A DNA stretch of 64,000 nt, from the NCBI RefSeq assembly GCF_027563465.1, contig NZ_JAPFQA010000008.1:173190-237189 (forward strand), given 5' to 3'. The stretch comes from Mesorhizobium qingshengii (GTDB lineage Bacteria; Pseudomonadota; Alphaproteobacteria; Rhizobiales; Rhizobiaceae). Below, piece after piece: positions 1-9,971 of this stretch. Made by a program: the position numbers and the translations under genes. A model generated the notes under the pieces. That model saw only the letters and a list, made by a program, of their open reading frames with translations, did not search any database and had not been told where the DNA came from. The number at the start of each line of letters is the position of its first letter. Within the stretch, counting starts at the first letter, position 1.

Positions 1-1358
1 AGACCGCCGGCAGCGACAAGACGACAAGCGCTCTTGTCGAGGTGGTGGAGAATCTCCTGGTCGTTGGCCGCAGCGGAAATTCAGCGATTAAGCTCGATTT
101 GAGGGATCTCAGTCGGTCTGCCGCCGCCGTGATGATCGATCAGGTCATCGATGCGGTGACGCTGCACCCCGGTTGGGACGGCTGCGCGGATTGTCCGGCG
201 CTGAATGGGGCAACCTGTCCGATCCGCGAGAACCGCGAACGGCTGGTCGGAACCCACGACAAGGGTCTCTTCCGGCGACGGCTCTGCAATCTGGTCGAAG
301 CCAGCGAACAGAATGGTGGTCACTTTACCATCCGGCAGGTTCTATCCCTCGTCACGAACATCATTCTTGGCCATCCCGACGCACGCGACGGACTAATGGC
401 GTGCACCGATGTCGTCGAATTGGCAGCTGCGGGAACCGCGGAGCGAGCCAGTCCCTACCGCAACGTGTTCGGCGGCAACTTGAAACCAAGCCGAGCAGAA
501 AGAACCGAGCCCTTTCGCAAGCTCAACCTGTTCGGCATCGGCTCGGAAACGAGCAACAAAGTCGACAATTTGCTGGTCTACGGCGCCGACGATCCGGCAC
601 TGGTGGAAACCTACAGAACCCTGGTGCAAACCGATCAGGTCTACGGCGAGACGCCAGCCTATAAACGGGCGCAACAGTCCTACCTCGAGGGCGACGATCC
701 GAGCGCTGTCGCCCGTTTTCTCGGGCTACTTCGCGGGCAGCGTCAGCGGTTGTTCTTTACCATCTCAGATGAGTTGGCAGACACGCTGGACCTCTGGGAC
801 CTGACCGTCTTTCGGTACGCCGGGCTCTATCTCGAGACTAGTCGTGCGTTGGCAGAGAAACGAGCATTGCCGCGGCAGGTGATGCCCATGCTCGTGCGCG
901 GGCTGAACCGGGTGTTCACCGGCATGCTGATCCAGAACCAGGACGAGCTGGTCCTTGCAAGTTCAGGAAGCCAGTCGCAGTCGAGGACCAGTCCTCTGCT
1001 GGAGGAATTCGTGTCCGTCGCCCGCAGAGCCGGCGAGGAAGTGGCGCTGCTCGGTGACGGGGATGGAGACATGAAGCTGGTGGTTCGGCTTGCGCGTGAT
1101 GATCCGCCTGAAGTCACGCTGCAACTGTCGACGACGCGCTTTGAGTTCTTGGGACGTGTGGCCGAGGGTGCACTCCCAACGAGTTTTTCGCTCGAGTGCC
1201 ACGAGGACCTTCTTGCCTTCAAGGCACGGCTGCTGAGCGCCGTCGAACGGCGGCGATTCCTTGATGGAGACGATCGCAGTGACGGGATCGTCCTCAAGTT
1301 CATCGACCTCAATTCTGACGGCCGTGCATCATCGCGTAGCGTCACGGTGAGGCTCTGA
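1..1358 (+). CDS. SspF/DptF-like phosphorothioation-dependent restriction protein (5' end outside window)
   Basis: The reading frame is open to the window edge, so this is a 3' part of at least 450 codons; a GTG at 42 is available but is probably not the real start. A cysteine cluster of the form CxxCPALxxxxCPIRxNR lies about 60 residues in, which I associate with the middle of DptF-type ATPases; the P-loop part would be upstream and is not seen. The stop codon shares its last A with the ATG of the next gene, so translation is coupled. The assignment rests mainly on context: it is followed by a DptG-sized gene, a DptH-like ATPase and sspABCD. In the described SspABCD-SspFGH system, SspFGH damages DNA lacking phosphorothioate and suppresses phage replication. 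Confidence 0.6.
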   Translation, partial: TAGSDKTTSALVEVVENLLVVGRSGNSAIKLDLRDLSRSAAAVMIDQVIDAVTLHPGWDGCADCPALNGATCPIRENRERLVGTHDKGLFRRRLCNLVEASEQNGGHFTIRQVLSLVTNIILGHPDARDGLMACTDVVELAAAGTAERASPYRNVFGGNLKPSRAERTEPFRKLNLFGIGSETSNKVDNLLVYGADDPALVETYRTLVQTDQVYGETPAYKRAQQSYLEGDDPSAVARFLGLLRGQRQRLFFTISDELADTLDLWDLTVFRYAGLYLETSRALAEKRALPRQVMPMLVRGLNRVFTGMLIQNQDELVLASSGSQSQSRTSPLLEEFVSVARRAGEEVALLGDGDGDMKLVVRLARDDPPEVTLQLSTTRFEFLGRVAEGALPTSFSLECHEDLLAFKARLLSAVERRRFLDGDDRSDGIVLKFIDLNSDGRASSRSVTVRL

Positions 1359-2902
1359 TGATGGAGATCCTGAAACGCCCTATTTCCCATGAGGATCGCA
1401 CAGGACCAGCGTTCTGGGTCGACGAAGCGATCTGGGGGCATCGCCTGCATGACGAACAGACGCCCTGGCTGATCCTGCTTGAATTCCTTGGCGTGCTCCG
1501 ATCCGAGCAAGTCGCCGGCCGCGCTTTTGCGGAAGGGGAGTTCAATGCACTTTCCTATCGTCCGCAGACACAATTGCGACTGCGCAATCTCATCTTCAAT
1601 AATCCCTACCTTTTGACCATCGGGGCAGAGGGGCTCTCCGACGATGCAGCCTGGACCAAATGGCTGGAGTTAATGGAACAGAACGCCGGCGGCCTCGAGA
1701 GCCGGGACTTCAGTTATCTCCGCGGCCGCTTCGACTCATTCGACGATTTTGCCTCTGTGGTGGGGTTCTTGCAGTCGTCCGCCATCGAAGGCGCCAGCAA
1801 TAAACGCTGGAGTTCAAAGTTCGTTTTCCCCTTCGGTCCCAGCGCGCTGTATGAGGATGCGGCGGTGACGGCGTCTGGTGTTTCAACCGATAGGCGGTTT
1901 TTTGCTCGGACCGGCGAAGTTCTCTATCTGATGCTGTGCCGGTCCAAACGAGCTGCGGAGCTCAAGGAACGACTGGTCGGAAAACTCTTCGAACAGCCAA
2001 CCGTTTATGATCGGCTGGTCGCTGCACTGCAAGGCGAGCCACAACTTGCCGAGCGGGATCGGCCAGGCGCCTACCTGCCCTGCTCGACCCACCCGATGTT
2101 CGATCAGCTCGCCGAGGATTGGATCGCCATTCTGGATAGCCCGATTTCGGTGTTCGACGCTCTGCCGCACATCGTAACCATCACCGGGCTCAATCTTGTT
2201 CGATACCAGCTTGACCGGGCGCGTGAGCTGCTCGACTCGGTGCCCATTACGATGATCTGCGAGATCGTATCGCCAAAAAAGACCGTGATCCGTGACCTTG
2301 CGGCGGACTCTTTCCAAGCGAACAATGCGCTGCCCGGTCTTGCCATTGAGCATTACGTCCGCAGTGCCGAAACCTCTCATGAGTGGCAGCTCGCCGTTGC
2401 ATCGGACGATGCCGTTCTCAGCGCCGCAGAGGTCCTTGGCCGCCAATTTGACTGGCCCGACCCTGACGACCTACCGACCGGGATGAGCAATCCTCGAGAC
2501 TTGATCGATGAGCTCGTCGGCAGGGCGAAGACAAGGCACGCGCAACATGTGGGCAAGGTTCATTCGACCTGGGCGCGGCAGATCGGATTGAGTTCGCGTC
2601 GCTCAAGCCGGCGCGTGCGCTACGCACCGACCGACCGCCTGCTCAAAACCCTTGTTGTCTGCTGCGTGAGCGAGCGGATGGAGTTCAAGGACTTCCTTGC
2701 CGCCCTCCACGATCGCTACGGCTTTGTGATCGGAGATCAACAGGCCGCGAGCATCGTCGGCGCCGGAAAAGCCGATCAGGAGGACTTCTCCGACAATGCA
2801 CGTCGGCTGGAGGAACGGCTGATTAGCCTCGGGCTGCTCAACCGGCTATCGGATTCGGCAGCCTATGTAGAAAATCCGTTTCGCCGCGAGGTGCGAGCAT
2901 GA
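1358..2902 (+). CDS. SspG/DptG-like restriction-module protein
   Basis: This 514-aa protein has no motif I can name with certainty and no signal peptide or membrane segment; it is a soluble alpha/beta protein with a basic stretch (SSRRSSRRVRYAPTDR) near residues 410-425. It starts MM at the TGATG overlap with the upstream gene and overlaps the next gene by 4 bp (ATGA), so the three genes form one translational unit. Position between an SspF/DptF-like and an SspH/DptH-like gene, next to sspABCD, makes SspG/DptG the natural reading. The function is inferred from context; sequence alone would leave it hypothetical. Confidence 0.55.
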   Translation: MMEILKRPISHEDRTGPAFWVDEAIWGHRLHDEQTPWLILLEFLGVLRSEQVAGRAFAEGEFNALSYRPQTQLRLRNLIFNNPYLLTIGAEGLSDDAAWTKWLELMEQNAGGLESRDFSYLRGRFDSFDDFASVVGFLQSSAIEGASNKRWSSKFVFPFGPSALYEDAAVTASGVSTDRRFFARTGEVLYLMLCRSKRAAELKERLVGKLFEQPTVYDRLVAALQGEPQLAERDRPGAYLPCSTHPMFDQLAEDWIAILDSPISVFDALPHIVTITGLNLVRYQLDRARELLDSVPITMICEIVSPKKTVIRDLAADSFQANNALPGLAIEHYVRSAETSHEWQLAVASDDAVLSAAEVLGRQFDWPDPDDLPTGMSNPRDLIDELVGRAKTRHAQHVGKVHSTWARQIGLSSRRSSRRVRYAPTDRLLKTLVVCCVSERMEFKDFLAALHDRYGFVIGDQQAASIVGAGKADQEDFSDNARRLEERLISLGLLNRLSDSAAYVENPFRREVRA

Positions 2903-5900
2903 ACGCTCTCGATCTGATCGGCACGGCAGGCGCTGCGGCGCTCCAAGAGCGCCTGCAGGGCCTCGGGGCGGACAGCGGCACCGCTCGTTTCATGCTCGAT
3001 CGCCTCACCGGACCGCAGGTTGCCGCGATCGTCAGGCAATTGGTTTCTGACCTTTCGATCCAGTCGCAAGTCAAGATTGCTGTTCCCCGCGCACTCGTCG
3101 ATGGCCAGGGTCTGCCCGATTCCGTGATCACCGATGAGAGGACCGTGGCGTGGCGTCATGCCGAGTGCGACCGTCCCGCTCTCCTTATCGCGAACACCGA
3201 CGATGATCAGGGCGCTTCACTGCACGATGTGGCGCTGATCGGCGCCAAGGAACTCAAAGAAGGGCCCGCCTATTGGGTTCTCCCCGCGTCCGACGGTCTG
3301 GGGTTACCGGTAGAGCACATCGAAGCATGGCACATTGCCCTCAAGGCCCTGTCCAGTGTCGATGATTGGCCACTCGCTCAGCTCAGCAACTATGTTGCCA
3401 TGACGCGGGCCGCGATCGACAGCATGTCGCTACCCGTGGCGGACGCACTTGGCTGGGCGCTGCCGGCACTGCAATTGCCGCGCGACACAGGATACTTTCG
3501 ATCGCAGCGGCCAAAGGACCTGCAGCAGCAAGGCCGCTGGAGGCGCCTCTACGACAAACTCATCACTGACCGTAGGCCACTGCTTTCCAAGCAGCGGCCC
3601 AATCGCCAGCCGATCGAATCCGACGAGCTGCGGGATCAATTCGAGACGGTTCGAGACGAGATTGCCGCCGAGCTGCACCCGGTGATCGAGGCTTTCGTCG
3701 ACTCGCCGGCCGGGTGGCGCGAGGCGACCGAAAAGCTCGCTGAGCTGGAGTGGGAACAGGACAACATTCTTCTCATCTTCTCGGGCCTCAAGCTCAAAAA
3801 GCTGAAGCTTCCGGAAGAGACCGCTCGGTTTTTCGACTATGAGCGTCCCGATCGCCTCAGCGACCCGGACAAGGCCTATCTCGGCGATCTCAAGGGTCGA
3901 TCCCTCAAGGAATCACGAGAGGACGACCGAGAGTTCTTCGAAGCCCATCGGGAGGATCTCGCGGCCAACAGGCAGTTGCGCGCCAAATGGGAAAAGTTCG
4001 TCTACGGACGCCCGATTGAGTGCACGGATTTCCTCGATGGCTTGGTCCGCAGCATTGAGCGGCTCTTTGCCCAGCTTGGTACGCTCAAGATGCCACGCGG
4101 GATCGAGATCAGGTCTTCACGCCGGACCAAGACGCAGTGGTTGGACATGAATGTCGACGTGGCCCGCGCCTTCAGCCTCAAGTATAAGGCGCTGCGTCAG
4201 GTTCTCCCACCAGCGGTCAGTTGGGACACGCCGCACATTTTCGAGTTCGAAAGGCTCCTCGAAGCCGCAAACAAGAGCCGGAAATTCCGCGAGAATGTCT
4301 CGACGTCGCGCGCAAACATTCAGATCAAGTTCGATCTCACTCTGACTGTGGGAAGCGGCCCCGGTGCGGAGAAAAACACGGTTCAGTTGATCTGGCGGGC
4401 CGAGCCAAACGCGATCGGATTGGCGTTGCCCGATGACCTGGCCAGGCTCGAAAAGAACCCATTCGGCATTGCCGAAGTGTCGCGCATGCTGGTCAGCAAG
4501 AAGGGAGCGATGCAGTCGGTGTCCCTCGCCGACGTAGGCACTTTGCAACCCTCCTTCCGCCAGGATGCCGGATCGTTGGTTCCACGATCGACCAATGTCG
4601 AAGACCTAAGCAAGGCCCTGCCCAGGACCATCAAGGCAGCCGTCGCGGGCGGTCGCATGACGCCGCCTGCCGGCGCGGACCTTGGAGAGACATGGACTAC
4701 CTTCGTCGCGGGCTACTCGGCTGCCATCGAAGATTGGCGGGCGAACGGCATGGGGGGAACACCCCAGCTCGAACAGGCCGATTTGTATGCAAGGCTACTT
4801 GAGCAACTTCGTAGCTCGGCGCCAGGTGACTTAAACCGGCGGGACCTGTGGGAACCGATACTCAGGATCGGGACGGTTCAGATTGCCGGTTCGACGCCGG
4901 CTGCGATCGTAGCACCTTGGCACCCGATGCGGATGGCCGCCACCGCCGTAAAGATGCGATCTCTCTGCGGCCTGATTGATCACCTTCTTAAGGCGGAAGA
5001 AGTCAATTTCGGCGACCAGCGGCTCTTTTTTGTCGATCTCCGGTCCGAGCTCGCTCACCCTTACTATCCGGAGGCAGTACCGGGTTTCAACGGAGGTGAA
5101 GCGGTTCTCCTGACTGAGACGAGCACACTCAACGATTACAGCTTTATGGAACGGCCGGTTCGCGATCCCTCGGAAGCGTCCACCGATGTGGATCCGGCAG
5201 AGGCTGCTCGTGAGATCCGCGGGCTGATCGGCCGTTATCTCGACTTGCAGCCGCATGAGCGCGCCAATCTCAGCATCATGCTCTACAACTGCGATGCTGC
5301 TGGCCTGCCATTGGCCACGGTCAACGCGTTGGGGTCAGTTCACGAAGACGAGGTCCACTGCAACGTCCTCGTCCGCCATCGAGACCGCTCGAAGCTCAAC
5401 AAGGTCTATACCGATCTCCTAGATCAGTCAGGCAACGACCCCGACGCCATCGTCGTCAGTGAAACGTCGCTCAACTTCATGTCGAAGCTCAGAATTGGGG
5501 TGATGCTTGAGGGCAGTACGGGGCGGCGCGCACCTGACGAGCGCAGCGTGGACGTGGCGTTCCTGCATGATGTCGTATCGCGTCAGGCCAGGGAGGCCTG
5601 GTTTTCCGTTCCTCGCAACGACGACACAAACCCGTCGATCGCCGATCACGTGCCGCCTCGCTGGTCGTATCGCCGGGTCGTGGGGGAAGAACAACTCACC
5701 GCAACAAGCTACCTGGTTTCGCCCCGCCAACCTCGGGTCGGCTGGTCCTATCTCGACGCTCTGGCGGCCGTGATCCGCAAACAGTCGCATCGCGACAACG
5801 AGCATTACCTGCCCGCGCGTCAGATTTCGCTGCAGGACCATGGCCTGGAGGCCATGTTCAAGGATGTTCACGGCTTGGCCGAGTGGGTCGCCACTTATGA

Positions 5901-8226
5901 CGACCTTCTCGACAAGCGGCAGCTCATGGCGCAAGGCATCAAGGTCATCCGATATCGGCGCGAACGGACGCACGGTCGCAACATGGTCGTATCCTCGACC
6001 TCGGACCTGCGCGTCCTGCCGGTACTTGTCCGTCGACGTCTCGATCAACTCAGCCTGGGGCTTAGCGACGACCGTCTATCGGCGCTTGCCGAGAGGATGA
6101 TCGCCGACGCGACGGCCATCTCTGGAGATGTCATACTGCGTGCGGCCAAGCGCGGCGTATCAGCTGGGGAGTTGATAGGCCTGGTCCTCAGTCGTGCACT
6201 TGTTGCTGAGGAGCTTTTGAAGCGTCCGGCATCGTGGTTCCTTCTCGACGACTACGCGCAATGGCTGGGCCAGCGAGAGGAAGGGATCGCCGACATCCTT
6301 GCGCTCAGCGTCGACCCGGGGCCCGATGGGCGCCCCAGGCTCCGTGCGGTTGTGACGGAAGCGAAGTATGTCGAGTCCAGTGGTCTGGCGGAAGCCAAAC
6401 GTCATTCTAGCCAGCAGTTGCGACAGACAATGCGCCGGATTGAGGACGCGCTCTTCGGCGATCCGGGGCGGCTTGACCGTGACCTATGGCTTTCGCGTCT
6501 TGCCGACATCCTGCTCGACGAACCCTCGGCTCTGACCGAATGCTTTGCACTCGAGGAGGTGAGGAATGGCATCCGCAACGGCACGGTGGAGATCGATCTA
6601 AAGGGCTATTCCCACATTTTTGTTTCGGGCCCCGCAGACGCCGGTGGCTCCCCTGGCGACCAGGACGAAGTGACCGAGGTTCGAGGACTGCAGGAGATCT
6701 ACACGCGCGAAGGTCTGCGGCAACTGATAAAGGCATATGAGGCCTCGGAAACGTTGATGCCGATCAGAAGCGCCCTGGGAGATCGCAGGCCGTGGGAAAC
6801 ATCTGAGTTTCGCGCGCCGGCACCGCGCGTTCGGTGGACCAAGAGTGCCCCAGCCAGTGGTACCGGCCCCGAGCGGGGCGCCCCTCGGCCGAGCCCTCCG
6901 CCAACGACACCCGCGCCGCTTTCGCCCGATCCCAACGTGAACGCGGGAACAGCGCCTGCTGCCGATGCCGGCGAGGCTGAGCCTAATGCAGCTGCCCGCT
7001 CCGCCGCGCCTGATCGGGAGGAACAGGAGGCGGCCGGACCGATCTCAGGGGACAACGAGAGCTTCGCCGGCATGGTGTCTCGGAGAGCGGGGCAGGTGCA
7101 GGAGGCGGCTGGCGAGGACGAACAATGGCTCGAGGCCACAGCCGGCCGGCTGCGTACCGCGCTTATGGGTTACAACCTACAGGCCAAGATCGCTGGGATG
7201 CGATTGACGCCAAACGCCGCCTTGGTGCGATTTGTCGGCAGCGACCGGCTGCGCGTCGAAGACATCGAGGCGAAACAGTCCGCCCTTCTGACCACGCATG
7301 GCCTGAGGGTGATCTCCATTTCGCCGCTGCCCGGCGAGATCGTGGTGGGCGTGGCAAGAGCAAAGCGGCAGATTGTCTCGATGTGGGATCTCTGGGAACG
7401 CCGCGCCCTGAACCGCAATGCCGCCGGTCTCAACACGAGCTTCCTCCTCGGTCTGCGCGAGCTGGATGGCGAAATTCTCTATCTCAACTTGGGTGGGCCG
7501 TTCGCTGGCGTATCTCAACACGACCCGCACACGCTCATCGCGGGCGCGACGGGCAGTGGCAAATCAGTGCTGATCCAGGCGCTGATCCTCGACATCGCCG
7601 CGACCAATCCTAGCGCCCTGGTGCACATTCACCTGATCGATCCAAAAATGGGCGTCGACTACTCCGCGATAGAGCGGCTGCCGCATGTGAAGGGTGGGAT
7701 AATCATTGACCAACCGGCCGCCATCGAAATGATGGAAGGGCTCGTCATCGAGATGGACAGGCGATACGAGCTCTTCAGGCAAAGTGGGGCTCGCGACATC
7801 CGATCTTTCAACATCAAGGCCGCGCCAGAAGCACGGCTGCCGATGAAGTTTCTCATCCACGACGAGTTCGCCGAATGGATGCTGACCGAGGATTACAAGG
7901 GCGCCGTCACCTCTATTGTTTCCAGACTCGGGGTAAAGGCGCGAGCCGCCGGCATCCACCTGGTCTTTGCGGCACAACGGCCAGATGCCGGGGTCATGCC
8001 CGTTCAGCTGCGTGACAATCTCGGTAATCGGCTGATCCTCAAGGTCGCGAGCGTCGGAACCTCAGAGATCGCACTCGGGACGAAGGGTGCCGAGAACCTG
8101 CTCGGCCTTGGGCATCTGGCGGCTCGGCTGAGCGGCGAGGCCTCGACCGTCTTCGCTCAGGCACCATTTCTGTCCGACGAGGACATAGAAGACGTGGTGT
8201 CGGCGATCGCGGCTCAGGACGGTTGA
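2899..8226 (+). CDS. SspH/DptH-like restriction ATPase with embedded PD-(D/E)XK-like motif and C-terminal FtsK-type ATPase
   Basis: This is a 1775-aa protein. The C-terminal 240 residues hold an FtsK/HerA-like motor: Walker A GATGSGKS near residue 1550, Walker B-like KFLIHDE near 1650, and a downstream FAAQRPDAGVMP segment typical of FtsK-type ATPases. A proline/alanine-rich linker (about 1330-1400) separates it from the main body. Around residues 1130-1156, IADILALS followed by VVTEAKYV fits the D...ExK core of a PD-(D/E)XK nuclease. The size and C-terminal ATPase match DptH/SspH proteins of phosphorothioation-linked restriction. It overlaps the previous gene by 4 bp. Its last 13 bp overlap the convergent membrane protein gene on the other strand. 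Nuclease activity is inference from motif spacing. Confidence 0.72.
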   Translation: MNALDLIGTAGAAALQERLQGLGADSGTARFMLDRLTGPQVAAIVRQLVSDLSIQSQVKIAVPRALVDGQGLPDSVITDERTVAWRHAECDRPALLIANTDDDQGASLHDVALIGAKELKEGPAYWVLPASDGLGLPVEHIEAWHIALKALSSVDDWPLAQLSNYVAMTRAAIDSMSLPVADALGWALPALQLPRDTGYFRSQRPKDLQQQGRWRRLYDKLITDRRPLLSKQRPNRQPIESDELRDQFETVRDEIAAELHPVIEAFVDSPAGWREATEKLAELEWEQDNILLIFSGLKLKKLKLPEETARFFDYERPDRLSDPDKAYLGDLKGRSLKESREDDREFFEAHREDLAANRQLRAKWEKFVYGRPIECTDFLDGLVRSIERLFAQLGTLKMPRGIEIRSSRRTKTQWLDMNVDVARAFSLKYKALRQVLPPAVSWDTPHIFEFERLLEAANKSRKFRENVSTSRANIQIKFDLTLTVGSGPGAEKNTVQLIWRAEPNAIGLALPDDLARLEKNPFGIAEVSRMLVSKKGAMQSVSLADVGTLQPSFRQDAGSLVPRSTNVEDLSKALPRTIKAAVAGGRMTPPAGADLGETWTTFVAGYSAAIEDWRANGMGGTPQLEQADLYARLLEQLRSSAPGDLNRRDLWEPILRIGTVQIAGSTPAAIVAPWHPMRMAATAVKMRSLCGLIDHLLKAEEVNFGDQRLFFVDLRSELAHPYYPEAVPGFNGGEAVLLTETSTLNDYSFMERPVRDPSEASTDVDPAEAAREIRGLIGRYLDLQPHERANLSIMLYNCDAAGLPLATVNALGSVHEDEVHCNVLVRHRDRSKLNKVYTDLLDQSGNDPDAIVVSETSLNFMSKLRIGVMLEGSTGRRAPDERSVDVAFLHDVVSRQAREAWFSVPRNDDTNPSIADHVPPRWSYRRVVGEEQLTATSYLVSPRQPRVGWSYLDALAAVIRKQSHRDNEHYLPARQISLQDHGLEAMFKDVHGLAEWVATYDDLLDKRQLMAQGIKVIRYRRERTHGRNMVVSSTSDLRVLPVLVRRRLDQLSLGLSDDRLSALAERMIADATAISGDVILRAAKRGVSAGELIGLVLSRALVAEELLKRPASWFLLDDYAQWLGQREEGIADILALSVDPGPDGRPRLRAVVTEAKYVESSGLAEAKRHSSQQLRQTMRRIEDALFGDPGRLDRDLWLSRLADILLDEPSALTECFALEEVRNGIRNGTVEIDLKGYSHIFVSGPADAGGSPGDQDEVTEVRGLQEIYTREGLRQLIKAYEASETLMPIRSALGDRRPWETSEFRAPAPRVRWTKSAPASGTGPERGAPRPSPPPTTPAPLSPDPNVNAGTAPAADAGEAEPNAAARSAAPDREEQEAAGPISGDNESFAGMVSRRAGQVQEAAGEDEQWLEATAGRLRTALMGYNLQAKIAGMRLTPNAALVRFVGSDRLRVEDIEAKQSALLTTHGLRVISISPLPGEIVVGVARAKRQIVSMWDLWERRALNRNAAGLNTSFLLGLRELDGEILYLNLGGPFAGVSQHDPHTLIAGATGSGKSVLIQALILDIAATNPSALVHIHLIDPKMGVDYSAIERLPHVKGGIIIDQPAAIEMMEGLVIEMDRRYELFRQSGARDIRSFNIKAAPEARLPMKFLIHDEFAEWMLTEDYKGAVTSIVSRLGVKARAAGIHLVFAAQRPDAGVMPVQLRDNLGNRLILKVASVGTSEIALGTKGAENLLGLGHLAARLSGEASTVFAQAPFLSDEDIEDVVSAIAAQDG

Positions 8227-8678
8227 GCTGGCAAAACCGGAGGCGCGGGAGGACAAAACAGGGGGGCGAGGGCGTAAATGACCCCGGCGCACGAAATCGC
8301 CGCCGCGACCCACAACAGGAACTGAATGATCTTCACCGTCGAGGGCGGCCATTTCTTGTCCTTGTTCTTGATCGAGACCGCATAATCGCCGTCGAGCTTG
8401 TTCAAATTGGTAATGTAGAGGCTGAAGGCCTGGCTGAAGCGACCCATGATGAAAACGCTGGCGATACTCACGACGGCCGCGAACAAGAAAATTGCGACGG
8501 CAATGAGCCGATCGGTCTTGAGCTGGGATGCCGCGAAGTACCACAACCCGCCGATCGCCACCGAGAACAGCGGGGGAATCTTGTAGAGGATGTCGTTCAT
8601 CGCTCTGAAGTGGGCGTATTGCTCTTTGTAGATTTCTTTGACGCTGACGTCGTTGCCTTCGGGCATGGGGATGCGCAT
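8214..8678 (-). CDS. Small three-helix membrane protein of unknown function
   Basis: This 154-aa protein has three likely membrane helices, about residues 34-53, 58-80 and 116-140, and a charged N-terminus (KEIYKEQYAHFRAMNDILYK). The layout, a short amphipathic N-terminal helix then a hydrophobic pair and a third helix, recalls small RipA/SLATT-type membrane proteins, but I cannot assign a family firmly. It is transcribed against the flanking defence genes: its 3' end overlaps the end of the SspH-like gene by 13 bp, and its start faces sspA across about 120 bp. It therefore sits inside the phosphorothioation locus with its own promoter and may be an accessory membrane component or an independent gene. 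Confidence 0.6.
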   Translation of the reverse strand: MRIPMPEGNDVSVKEIYKEQYAHFRAMNDILYKIPPLFSVAIGGLWYFAASQLKTDRLIAVAIFLFAAVVSIASVFIMGRFSQAFSLYITNLNKLDGDYAVSIKNKDKKWPPSTVKIIQFLLWVAAAISCAGVIYALAPLFCPPAPPVLPAQPS

Positions 8679-8797
8679 CTCCTGTTCCGCCAGTACTCTA
8701 TCAGCAAATCGCCTGGGCCTCGACCGTGGGCCGATTTAGAATTTTTCCCGTTCCGGATAAGGTCGAGCTTGATCCGAAGACAGAGTCACACGCGCCC

Positions 8798-9931
8798 ATG
8801 CCGATATATCTTGATGGTCACTCGACAACACCATTGGCGCCAGAGGCGATGGAAGCGATGGCACCTTGGTGGCATGCTCAGGTCGGAAATCCGCACTCAC
8901 CTCACCTGAGCGGTATGTTGGCGTCACAGGCCGTTGAGACTGCGCGCTCGGAACTCGCGTCCCTCATCGGCTCTGATCCACAGGAACTCGTCTTCACGTC
9001 CGGGGCGACCGAGGCAAACAACATCGCGATAAGGGGCATTGCTCTCGCCGCGCTTGAAGGTGGCATCGGGCGGCGTGACATTGTCGTATCGGCCATCGAG
9101 CACAAGAGTGTGCTGTCGTCCGCGAGTTCGCTGCGGAGTGCCGGCTTCCGCATCATCGAAGCGCCGGTTGATGTGAACGGCATCATCGATATTTCAGCTC
9201 TGGAACGGTTGGTCGGCATTGAGACACTCTTGGTGTCGGTGATGGCGGTCAACAACGAGGTGGGATCCATTCAACCGCTTGCCGATGTCATTCGTATTGC
9301 CCGTGCCGCGGGGGCGCTCGTGCATGTCGATGCTGCACAGGGCGCGGGCAAACTTCCTCTCGACTGTGCGGAGTTCGATTTAGCGAGCCTTTCATCGCAC
9401 AAAATTTACGGCCCAATGGGCATCGGTGCGCTGTTCATATCATCGGCCGCTTCTCTCCGGCCGTTGCCGGTGTTGTTCGGCGGCGGTCAGGAGGCTGGCG
9501 TGCGCCCTGGAACCGTACCGACGCCGCTCGTGGTCGGGTTTGGCGCGGCCGCCAAGGTCTCCAGGACGCGGCTCGTCGCGGACGCCGCCCATTCAGGGCG
9601 GCTGTCGGCTCTGTTCCTCGAAGAGTTGCGCAGCAGGCAAGTGCAATTCATCGAGAATGTTTCCGCGCCGAGTCGGGTACCCGGAAGTTTGAGTCTGAGA
9701 TTTCCTGGTAATGAAGCCATGTCTATAATAGTGAAGGCCAGTGATCGGATCTCGATTTCCGAAGGATCAGCTTGCACGAGTGGGCAGATCACCGCATCGC
9801 ACGTCCTACTTGAGATGGGATTTACTCATCAAGAGGCTACGGAAACTATCCGTTTATACTTCTCCCGCTACAATAGGGAGGCGGACGCCATGGAGGCGGC
9901 CGCGGTGCTATCAGCAATAGTGGCGCGCTAG
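8798..9931 (+). CDS. sspA: Cysteine desulfurase SspA (IscS/NifS family)
   Basis: This is a PLP-dependent class V aminotransferase-fold protein that would release sulfur from cysteine for DNA phosphorothioation. The start at 8798 (MPIYLDGHSTTP) matches the usual N-terminus of the family (PIYLD.aTTP); an in-frame ATG at 8726 would add 24 residues with no family support. Motifs seen: SGATEANN (cofactor phosphate binding), HVDAAQGAGK, the PLP lysine in SSHKIYGP (about K202) and the catalytic cysteine loop SEGSACTSG (about C326). It comes 41 bp before the DUF4007 gene and is the likely first gene of sspABCD. Linkage to sspBCD separates it from housekeeping IscS. Confidence 0.9.
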   Translation: MPIYLDGHSTTPLAPEAMEAMAPWWHAQVGNPHSPHLSGMLASQAVETARSELASLIGSDPQELVFTSGATEANNIAIRGIALAALEGGIGRRDIVVSAIEHKSVLSSASSLRSAGFRIIEAPVDVNGIIDISALERLVGIETLLVSVMAVNNEVGSIQPLADVIRIARAAGALVHVDAAQGAGKLPLDCAEFDLASLSSHKIYGPMGIGALFISSAASLRPLPVLFGGGQEAGVRPGTVPTPLVVGFGAAAKVSRTRLVADAAHSGRLSALFLEELRSRQVQFIENVSAPSRVPGSLSLRFPGNEAMSIIVKASDRISISEGSACTSGQITASHVLLEMGFTHQEATETIRLYFSRYNREADAMEAAAVLSAIVAR

Positions 9932-9971
9932 GGATTGCCAACTGGCGACGCTCTCCAGTAGCATCCCCTCC

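Noticed and set aside
8726..8797. Upstream start for the cysteine desulfurase
   Set aside because: The 24 extra residues have no counterpart in the family, whose N-terminus matches the start at 8798.
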